Origin: Fimbriimonadaceae bacterium
GTDB lineage: Bacteria > Armatimonadota > Fimbriimonadia > Fimbriimonadales > Fimbriimonadaceae
NCBI GenBank assembly: GCA_947447315.1
Contig: CANFJD010000130.1
Span: 1-7,829, forward strand
Direction of reading: 5' to 3'
Length of the DNA stretch: 7,829 nucleotides
Shown piece after piece: positions 1-5,592 of this stretch. The position numbers and the translations under genes were made by a program. The stretch's first letter is position 1. Each line of letters opens with the position of its first letter. The notes below the pieces were generated by a model that ran no database searches, was not told the DNA's origin, and saw only the letters and a list, made by a program, of their open reading frames with translations.

Positions 1-1
1 C

Positions 2-481
2 CAAGCCGTGGCAGGTACCTCTTGCCGAATCACCGAGACGAGAAAGACAATCCCCGGGATGCGACGCCTGCAAAAGTATGCCGTTCGAGCAGGCGGAGGA
101 TTTAATCACCGAATGGGTCTGTACGACGCCGCGATGATCAAGGACACCCACATCTCTGCCGTGGGTGGAATCACCGATGCAGTGCGGACACTTCGGGAGC
201 AGATTAGCCACATGACAAGAATTGAGGTGGAGTGTGAATCCCTTGCCCAAGTGGAAGAGGCAATAAACGCCGGCGCGGATGTTGTCCTACTCGACAACAT
301 GAGTCTACAAATGATGAAAGAAGCGGTGATCCAATTCGGCCAGCGGGTGACGCTGGAGGCGAGCGGTGGTATTTCCCTCGAGACCGTGGCCGATGTGGCT
401 TCTACTGGAGTCCACATCGTGAGTGTTGGAAGCATCACCTATCAAGTTCAAGGCTTGGCGATGCATCTGGAAATCGGCTAA
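2..481 (+). CDS. nadC: Nicotinate-nucleotide diphosphorylase (quinolinate phosphoribosyltransferase), 5' truncated by the window
   Basis: This is the C-terminal 159 residues of NadC, the cytoplasmic enzyme that converts quinolinate and PRPP to nicotinate mononucleotide, CO2 and PPi in de novo NAD synthesis. The reading frame is open from base 2. Visible family motifs, in order, are TRKTIPGMR, KYAVRAGGG followed by HR, LYDAAMIKDTH, the barrel strand IEVECES, VVLLDN and ASGGIS. These cover the substrate-phosphate and PRPP-binding parts of the C-terminal barrel. Family members are usually about 280 residues, so roughly 120 N-terminal residues lie outside the window. A GTG at position 8 is internal to the conserved core and is not a true start. 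The stop codon TAA directly abuts the birA start, so the two genes are very probably cotranscribed. The match to the family is clear. Confidence 0.93.
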   Translation, partial: QAVAGTSCRITETRKTIPGMRRLQKYAVRAGGGFNHRMGLYDAAMIKDTHISAVGGITDAVRTLREQISHMTRIEVECESLAQVEEAINAGADVVLLDNMSLQMMKEAVIQFGQRVTLEASGGISLETVADVASTGVHIVSVGSITYQVQGLAMHLEIG

Positions 482-1213
482 ATGCAGATTTCAGTAGGGC
501 AGGCATTCCGCCGCGTACACGAGGAGAGTTGCACTTCCACGCAGGACTTAGCTCTCCAGTTCGTTCGAGAGGCTGAACTTGTGGGGCTAGTTTCCACATT
601 TCATCAAACGAGGGGGCGCGGACGGGGGGATCGCAATTGGTTGACGCCTCCCGGTGAGGCATTGACCTTCTCCGCGATCCAGTGGGATTATGCGAATTTT
701 TCAGCGATGCCGCTTTTGGGAATGGCGTGGGCGATTGCAGTCGCAAATGTGTGCGATGCCCAATTGCAGTGGCCAAACGATGTGTTAATCGACGGAAAGA
801 AGATTGCCGGAATCCTTACGGAAGTAATTCAAGATCCGGGTGGACGACGTATTGCGGTAGTTGGGATTGGCATCAACCTGCTCCAGACAGAGTTTCCGTC
901 AGAAATCGCTCATCGAGCGACTAGTTTGGTGTTAAGCGGACGAACTAGGATAGCTCCGGAGGATCTTTTGAAGCAGATTCTAGATGAGGTCAGTCGCATG
1001 CCAGAACCAGAACACTGGGGAGTTCTCGCTCCGCTTTGGATGGCGCGGGATACGACGCCCGGTAAAAGATTATCGGTGCCAAACGTCGGCGACGTGATCG
1101 CGAAAGGGATCGATGAAAACGGGAATCTAATTGCGAACCGAGCCGAGGGATCCATCAGTGACGAGACTCTCGTTACTTCAATCGGGGAAGTCGTTTATGA
1201 TCACTCCAAATAA
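482..1213 (+). CDS. birA: Biotin--[acetyl-CoA-carboxylase] ligase, catalytic-only type
   Basis: This 243-residue protein activates biotin with ATP to biotinyl-AMP and transfers it to a lysine of carrier proteins such as the biotin carboxyl carrier of acetyl-CoA carboxylase. Visible signatures are STQ (19-21, the usual STN position), the biotinyl-AMP loop QTRGRGRGDRNW (42-53), WPND (97-100), the catalytic-lysine segment KKIAGIL (106-112) and VGIGINL (127-133). A small C-terminal beta domain follows (about 190-240). It lacks the N-terminal winged helix of E. coli BirA, so it should be a ligase only and not the biotin-operon repressor. The ATG follows the nadC stop with no spacer and in the same frame; only a weak GGA-type ribosome site lies inside the nadC end, so translational coupling is likely. 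Its stop is one base from the convergent tRNA. Confidence 0.93.
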   Translation: MQISVGQAFRRVHEESCTSTQDLALQFVREAELVGLVSTFHQTRGRGRGDRNWLTPPGEALTFSAIQWDYANFSAMPLLGMAWAIAVANVCDAQLQWPNDVLIDGKKIAGILTEVIQDPGGRRIAVVGIGINLLQTEFPSEIAHRATSLVLSGRTRIAPEDLLKQILDEVSRMPEPEHWGVLAPLWMARDTTPGKRLSVPNVGDVIAKGIDENGNLIANRAEGSISDETLVTSIGEVVYDHSK

Positions 1214-1214
1214 T

Positions 1215-1289
1215 TGGAGCGGGCAACGAGATTCGAACCCGCGACCTTCTCCTTGGCAAGGAGACGCTCTACCACTGAGCTATGCCCGC
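1215..1289 (-). tRNA. tRNA-Gly (anticodon GCC), CCA encoded
   Basis: Read on the minus strand, the sequence folds as a complete cloverleaf of 72 nt plus an encoded CCA. The acceptor stem is GCGGGCA with TGCCCGC (7 of 7 pairs). The D arm is GCTC with GAGC around AGTGGTA, the anticodon stem is TCTCC with GGAGA around loop TTGCCAA, and the T arm is GCGGG with CTCGT around TTCGAAT. The anticodon GCC reads GGC and GGU glycine codons. The discriminator base is U. The 3' CCA (1215-1217) lies one base from the birA stop on the other strand, so the two transcripts converge with no room for a terminator between the genes. Confidence 0.97.
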
Positions 1290-1300
1290 AACGACTCCAA

Positions 1301-1306
1301 TATAAT
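1301..1306 (+). promoter_or_regulatory. Candidate -10 element (TATAAT) for the IMPase-family gene
   Basis: A perfect TATAAT lies on the plus strand 47 bp before the ATG of the phosphatase gene. It is almost exactly superimposed on the minus-strand TATTAT of the tRNA promoter, which would make a bidirectional promoter. No good -35 hexamer is visible at the right spacing, which would fall inside the tRNA gene (near AGCTAT, 1278-1283). This is a candidate only. Confidence 0.4.
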
Positions 1307-1332
1307 ACCTTCCCCGGCCCTCGCGGCGTCAA
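1302..1332 (-). promoter_or_regulatory. Probable promoter of tRNA-Gly
   Basis: On the minus strand there is TTGACG (1327-1332) and TATTAT (1302-1307), separated by 19 bp. This spacing is slightly long, but both hexamers are close to the sigma-70 consensus. Transcription would begin about 5-7 bases upstream of the mature tRNA 5' end, as is usual for tRNA genes. The spacer is GC-rich (GGGCCGGGG), which resembles the discriminator-proximal GC of stable-RNA promoters only loosely. Confidence 0.55.
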
Positions 1333-1353
1333 GAGCGCATACTCTAGCAACCG

Positions 1354-2118
1354 ATGATTGCTGAACTTTTGGAAATCGAGTCGATCCTCCACGCCGCGGC
1401 AGATACCATCACTCGAGAGCGTCAAATTCTGCAAAGTGAATTGAAGGCAGACGGCTCAATCGTCACGAACGTCGATCGTGCCGTCGAAGAGTACATTCGC
1501 GAGCGTCTCAATTTGCTCACTCCGCATGCGGCGGTATGGGGAGAAGAGTTCGGACACGCTGAAGTCAATGAACACGGTCAATGGCAGATCGACCCGATTG
1601 ATGGAACGACCAATTTTACGTATGGTAGTCCGCTTTGGGGAGTGACGCTTTCCTATTTTCAGCACGGAGATATGCAGCTTGGAGGAATATTTTTGCCTGA
1701 CCTTAACGAGACCTATCTCGCGGCAAAAGGAGAAGGCGCGTTTCGTGATCGAAAACTTATGCCATTGGTCACGCCCGGAGCGTTGAGGGCTCACGACCCT
1801 GTCTCTGTGTGCGATCACCTTACGCAGGTTTACGGAAAGTCTTGGTTCCTAGGCAAGAGCCGCTGCGCGGGGGCGTTTGTAATCGACGGTACGTTCACCG
1901 CAACGGGTCGGTACCGTGCGTTGATTGGCATGGACGAGCGACTCTACGATGTCGGCGCCTCTCTTGTTCTCGCTCGTGAAGTGGGTCTGGAAATTTCATT
2001 TGCCGATGGCACTCCTTTTGAACTGCTGCCCCTGACGCAGGGAAACCAGATTTCAAAACCCTGGGTGATTGCTCCGCCGGATAGTGGACTACCGGGCTCG
2101 TTACCGATCCGTCACTGA
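1354..2118 (+). CDS. Inositol monophosphatase-family phosphatase (IMPase or histidinol-phosphatase HisN type)
   Basis: This 254-residue protein belongs to the Mg2+-dependent FIG/IMPase superfamily. Visible signatures are KADGSIVTNVDRAVE (31-45), GEE with the metal-ligand glutamates (63-65) and DPIDGTTNF (80-88) with the metal-binding aspartates D80 and D83. At the C-terminal metal site, YDVGAS (198-203) stands where most relatives have WDxAAG. The length is normal for the family. The substrate cannot be decided from sequence: myo-inositol phosphate, histidinol phosphate (HisN) and related sugar phosphates are all possible, and no his, ino or cys genes lie nearby. No Shine-Dalgarno motif precedes the ATG at 1354. 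The last 18 bp overlap the 3' end of the convergent redoxin gene. Family assignment is strong; function within the family is open. Confidence 0.88.
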   Translation: MIAELLEIESILHAAADTITRERQILQSELKADGSIVTNVDRAVEEYIRERLNLLTPHAAVWGEEFGHAEVNEHGQWQIDPIDGTTNFTYGSPLWGVTLSYFQHGDMQLGGIFLPDLNETYLAAKGEGAFRDRKLMPLVTPGALRAHDPVSVCDHLTQVYGKSWFLGKSRCAGAFVIDGTFTATGRYRALIGMDERLYDVGASLVLAREVGLEISFADGTPFELLPLTQGNQISKPWVIAPPDSGLPGSLPIRH

Positions 2119-2625
2119 TGAGTCGGCGGCGGCAATCGCTGATCGGATCTCGCTGAGAGTTGCATTGTCGGAGACATCTTTTGCAACGTGGGACCATAGT
2201 ATCAGCCCATCCCCGTCGATCAAAAAGGTTCCGCCCAGCCTCATGGGATCTCCGGCTGGCTTTCCATTGATGTTGCCCTTCAACACCGAAATCAATCCAC
2301 GAGCCGCAATTCTAGGAGAAATTGCTTGTGCGAGGGTGGCTCGCTTCAATCCAAATCGCTGGAACAATGAAGCGGACTCATCGCAAATGAACTGGTGGGG
2401 CGTGCCAATCCAGTTACGAAAACGATTTGTAGTTGCGGGATCGGCTGTGGATACGAATGTGACTAAATCGGGGGAGAGGTCCGCCAGTTCTCGCACGTGC
2501 TCTCGACAGAAGGTGCAACCTAGATGTCGAACAAAGACGAGGACATGCGGGACGCCGCCAAAAAGTTCTCGCAGGGTAACTGACTCCCCCGTCGACAATT
2601 GCACTCGCTCAGCTAACAGACCCAC
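2101..2625 (-). CDS. AhpC/TSA-family peroxiredoxin-like protein (PRXL2 / AhpC-TSA_2 type)
   Basis: This 174-residue cytoplasmic thioredoxin-fold protein has no signal peptide. The segment VFVRHLGCTFCREHVREL (30-47) carries a CxxC pair (C37, C40) in the sequence context of the AhpC-TSA_2 / PRXL2 group, rather than the PxxxTxxC context of classical peroxiredoxins. Later segments also fit that group: NWIGTPHQFICDESASLFQRFGL (71-93, which includes C81) and GGTFLIDGDGLILWSH (131-146). It probably acts as a thiol oxidoreductase or peroxidase-like protein; its substrate is unknown. The start is GTG at 2625. It is the only usual start codon in frame after the upstream sigma-factor stop, with no clear Shine-Dalgarno motif. 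It lies 36 bp behind the sigma gene on the same strand and is likely cotranscribed. Its 3' end overlaps the convergent phosphatase gene by 18 bp. Confidence 0.82.
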   Translation of the reverse strand: MGLLAERVQLSTGESVTLRELFGGVPHVLVFVRHLGCTFCREHVRELADLSPDLVTFVSTADPATTNRFRNWIGTPHQFICDESASLFQRFGLKRATLAQAISPRIAARGLISVLKGNINGKPAGDPMRLGGTFLIDGDGLILWSHVAKDVSDNATLSEIRSAIAAADSSVTDR

Positions 2626-2661
2626 AGTGATTCTACGAAAGTCTGGCGGCCGTGACTGCCA

Positions 2662-3738
2662 CTAGGCTCTACCTGATGCGTCTAGCAACTCTTGTAAGGC
2701 ACATTTTCGAGAAGGATGCTTCAACTTCTTTAGCGACTTCTGCTCGATTTGCCGGATCCGTTCACGAGTGACTTGAAAACACTGGGCCACCTCTTCCAGA
2801 GTGTGTGGTTGGCCGTCCGTCAGACCAAACCTCATCATGATTACCTCTCGTTCTCTATCGGCAAGCGTGGCCAATACGGTGTCGATCCTTGCCCGGAGAA
2901 GGGAGCGAGCGGCGGCGTCCGCAGCGTTCACCCCTCCCCGATCCACTAAGAACTCTCCCAACGAGGCGTCGTCACTATCGCCGATCGGTGAATCCAACGA
3001 TAGTGGCTCATGAACTGCGCGCTGAAATTCTTCGACTCGTTCTGGGGTCAGATGCAGGTACTCACTTATCTCGGCAGTGGTGGCTTCCCTACCCAGCGTC
3101 TGCTGCAACTGTCCCGAGAGCTTCAGCATTCGATTAACGGCTTCTAGTGTATGCACCGGAATGCGGATCGTTCTACCGTGATCACACAACGATCGTGAGA
3201 TCGCCTGTCGCACCCACCACGTGGCGTAGGTGCTAAATCTGAATCCTCGATCGGGATCAAACTTTTCGACGGCGCGAATAAGTCCCATATTCCCTTCTTG
3301 AATGAGGTCCTGCAGTCCCAAGCCCCGGTTTACAAATCGCTTTGCAATCGAAACGACAAGCCGGAGGTTTGCTTCAATCAGTATTCGTTTACAGTTTGTG
3401 CAGCCGCCACGGGCGCACCGGGCCAGCGAGATCTCATCTTCGGCGGATAGGAGGCCGATTCGACCGATTCTCTGCAGCCACATTCGAACGCTGTCGTCGA
3501 CCGGAACCGATTCAAAATCAGCTAAGTGATGCTTATCCGCCGAAGAACCGGCAAATCTCGCGGATGGGCGACCAGATCCTTCGATGGAACTAAATCGGGC
3601 GGACGGACACTCGGCATTTATAGCCTCATCTGGACAGATGCTTTCAAGATCTGGTAACGCCGACTTTGGCTTTATCCGTACAGCTATATATTGAGCACCA
3701 ACCATGGTTCCCGGCAGTGACGTCACCTTTGACACCAT
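2662..3738 (-). CDS. rpoD: RNA polymerase sigma-70 family factor, RpoD/SigA-like
   Basis: This 358-residue group 1/2 sigma factor directs core RNA polymerase to promoters. Domains in order are: a poorly conserved N-terminal 78 residues; region 1.2 (VPVDDSVRMWLQRIG, 78-92); regions 2.1-2.2 (IEANLRLVVSIAKRF and LIQEGNMGLIRAVEKFD); regions 2.3-2.4 (FSTYATWWVRQAISRSLCDHG, then RTIRIPVH, 168-196); region 3 (GREATTAEISEYLHLTPERV); and region 4.2 helix-turn-helix (VTRERIRQIEQKSLKKLKHPSR, 323-344). The large spacer between 1.2 and 2.1 found in E. coli RpoD is absent. The position downstream of dnaG matches the macromolecular synthesis operon and favours the housekeeping factor. Region 2.4 is atypical, however (S181 and CDHGR instead of T and ADQAR), so a group 2 paralogue is possible. 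A second in-frame ATG at codon 12 is an alternative start. The 88 bp gap behind dnaG holds its own candidate promoter. Confidence 0.88.
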   Translation of the reverse strand: MVSKVTSLPGTMVGAQYIAVRIKPKSALPDLESICPDEAINAECPSARFSSIEGSGRPSARFAGSSADKHHLADFESVPVDDSVRMWLQRIGRIGLLSAEDEISLARCARGGCTNCKRILIEANLRLVVSIAKRFVNRGLGLQDLIQEGNMGLIRAVEKFDPDRGFRFSTYATWWVRQAISRSLCDHGRTIRIPVHTLEAVNRMLKLSGQLQQTLGREATTAEISEYLHLTPERVEEFQRAVHEPLSLDSPIGDSDDASLGEFLVDRGGVNAADAAARSLLRARIDTVLATLADREREVIMMRFGLTDGQPHTLEEVAQCFQVTRERIRQIEQKSLKKLKHPSRKCALQELLDASGRA

Positions 3739-3746
3739 CAGCCCTT

Positions 3747-3756
3747 ACTATAGCAA
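3747..3756 (-). promoter_or_regulatory. Extended -10 promoter candidate for the sigma-factor gene
   Basis: The minus strand reads TTGCTATAGT, an extended -10 motif (TG, one base, then TATAGT). No convincing -35 hexamer is found 15-19 bp upstream, which is what an extended -10 promoter tolerates. The -10 hexamer ends only 8 nt before the ATG at 3738, so a transcript from here would start at or within a base or two of that ATG and be leaderless or nearly so. Otherwise translation would begin at the second ATG (codon 12). Confidence 0.5.
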
Positions 3757-3826
3757 AGAATGAGGCGCTTAGTAGCATTAAAGTTTGCTCACATTTGCGG
3801 GACAGAGTGATATTTTGCATTCAAAA

Positions 3827-5578
3827 TCATGATCCATCGAAGAGATCTTCGACGTCGTCCGACCCTTCGGAATCTGGAAGACCTTTCCTTCGCTTCAAAT
3901 CGCCAAAATAGCCGGCCTTATCGCCCGCTTTTAGCTCCTGCCCCACACGGGCCGCAGCGTGTTCTTTCAGTTGCTGAAGCGCATCAATCAGAACCCGGTG
4001 GTCTACTTTTTGTCCGCGGATATCTTCTGTAATTTCCCCAAGCGCGTCGCGGAGTGATTCCGGTTCAATGCGATGAATCCATTGCGCAAGGTGACCAACC
4101 GGAGGCCCGTTAGGGAACGCTTCAGATACCGCTTTGGACAGCTGAATTGCGATCGGCGATCTGAATAAATTGGTCGCACGCGAGAACATATAGGCTTCCC
4201 TTCTCAGTTCTGTGGTTACAAGCGCGGCGAAGACCACCATTTCTCGCGACGTCATACCGATCTGCATCTTAGGTGCCACGGATGGTGCCGGACTGCCTCC
4301 AGACTTTAACTCCCGTTTTTTCCTCAGCACCATCGCTCGCAGAGCGCGTACCGCCGCGATCGGGTCCGAAATGCCCGGATACTGAGGAGCCAAACGCATC
4401 AGATACCGATCTAACTCCAATTCACTCTTGGCACGAGAAACAATCTCGGGCACCTCAGCCCAGAACCTATCGTCGGTGACCGGATACTTCTCACCGAGTC
4501 GTTTCAGGAGAAAGTCGATGGGAGGAATTGATCCTTCGGCAACGGCCAAGAGTCCGGCAGTTCCCTGCTGTTTCAGAAGTGAGTCAGGATCCTGGCCTGA
4601 GGGCATCAACGCCACGGAACACTGGAGACCGACAGCCGACAATACACCTAATGCCCGTTCCGTGGCTTTTTGACCAGCCTCATCAGCGTCGTAGAGGATC
4701 ACAACATGATCGCACCAACGTCGCAGCAGATCCGCTTGTTCTTCCGCTAAGGCGGTTCCCAATGACGCAACCGCGGTACGAATTCCCGCCGAGTGACAGG
4801 CAATTACATCGAGGTAACCCTCTACGAGTAAGGCTCGACGAGATTCTTGAATCGGCCCCTTGGCGTGATTCATGCCGTACAGCACACGACTCTTTCGAAA
4901 GAGCGGCGTATCGGAGCTATTAATGTACTTTGGCTGGCCGTTACCAATAACCCGGCCACCGAACGCAACAAGACTTCCTCGCTCGTCCCGGATCGGAAAC
5001 ATCAGTCTTCCGCGGAACTTATCGTAGTAGCCGCCACTCGAGTCGGTATCGATCAAAAACAGCAGTTTTGACTCAGCGAGTGAAAACCCGTCCCGGATAA
5101 GGCGGTTCGTAAGCGTGTCACTTTGGTCGGGGGCGAAGCCAAGTTCCCACTCCTTTGCCACATCGGATGAGATTTCTCGTTGGCGAAGGTAATCCTGAGC
5201 TACCCGACTGAGGGCAAGAGACTCGCGGAAAACCTGCAGCGCCGTATCCATCGCGGTTTCGCGATCTTTGCGTTTCTTTGCCGCCTCTGGATCCCGTTGT
5301 TGAAGTTCGATCCCTGCATCTTTGGCCAAGATTCGCAGAGCTTCCGCAAAATCGACATTTTGCCGGGCCATGACCCAGTTGAAAATGTCTCCACCGGCGC
5401 CACAGCTCCAGCACTTATATCGGCCGGTGAGAGGATTCACCGTCATTGACGGGTTCTTGTCGGGGTGAAACGGGCAGAGCCCGACAAAATTCTTTCCGGT
5501 CTTCCGGAGGGCAACCTCACGTGAAACGAGCGAGACAATATCGACTTTCTGTCGAATCTCGTCTCGCTCGTCGCTCAC
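3827..5578 (-). CDS. dnaG: DNA primase
   Basis: This 583-residue primase synthesises RNA primers at the replication fork with the DnaB helicase. The N-terminal CHC2 zinc-binding domain has the exact C-x2-H-x17-C-x2-C spacing (C35, H38, C56, C59). The RNA-polymerase core contains YDKFRGRLMFPIRDERG (185-201) and SRVLYG (230-235). The TOPRIM catalytic site follows, with LVEGYLDV (E253) and LYDADEAG (D297, D299). The C-terminal part (about 430-583) corresponds to the divergent helicase-binding region and ends in an acidic tail with DDVEDLFDGS. Length is normal. The start is GTG at 5578; an in-frame stop sits two codons upstream, so no longer start exists. The only visible ribosome site, AAGG, is very close to it. 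The gene starts 14 bp after the Gly-rich gene stop, which indicates cotranscription, and it precedes the sigma gene as in many bacteria. Confidence 0.96.
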   Translation of the reverse strand: MSDERDEIRQKVDIVSLVSREVALRKTGKNFVGLCPFHPDKNPSMTVNPLTGRYKCWSCGAGGDIFNWVMARQNVDFAEALRILAKDAGIELQQRDPEAAKKRKDRETAMDTALQVFRESLALSRVAQDYLRQREISSDVAKEWELGFAPDQSDTLTNRLIRDGFSLAESKLLFLIDTDSSGGYYDKFRGRLMFPIRDERGSLVAFGGRVIGNGQPKYINSSDTPLFRKSRVLYGMNHAKGPIQESRRALLVEGYLDVIACHSAGIRTAVASLGTALAEEQADLLRRWCDHVVILYDADEAGQKATERALGVLSAVGLQCSVALMPSGQDPDSLLKQQGTAGLLAVAEGSIPPIDFLLKRLGEKYPVTDDRFWAEVPEIVSRAKSELELDRYLMRLAPQYPGISDPIAAVRALRAMVLRKKRELKSGGSPAPSVAPKMQIGMTSREMVVFAALVTTELRREAYMFSRATNLFRSPIAIQLSKAVSEAFPNGPPVGHLAQWIHRIEPESLRDALGEITEDIRGQKVDHRVLIDALQQLKEHAAARVGQELKAGDKAGYFGDLKRRKGLPDSEGSDDVEDLFDGS

Positions 5579-5592
5579 GCCTTACAGCTTAC

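Noticed and set aside
2104..2150. Inverted repeat GATCCG / CGGATC as a shared terminator for the convergent genes
   Set aside because: Only 6 bp with a loop of about 32 nt and no T run on either strand.
2069..2665. 198-codon plus-strand open frame opposite the redoxin gene
   Set aside because: The minus strand gives a coherent AhpC-TSA_2-like protein with CxxC, while the plus-strand product is Arg/Ser-rich with no recognisable motif.
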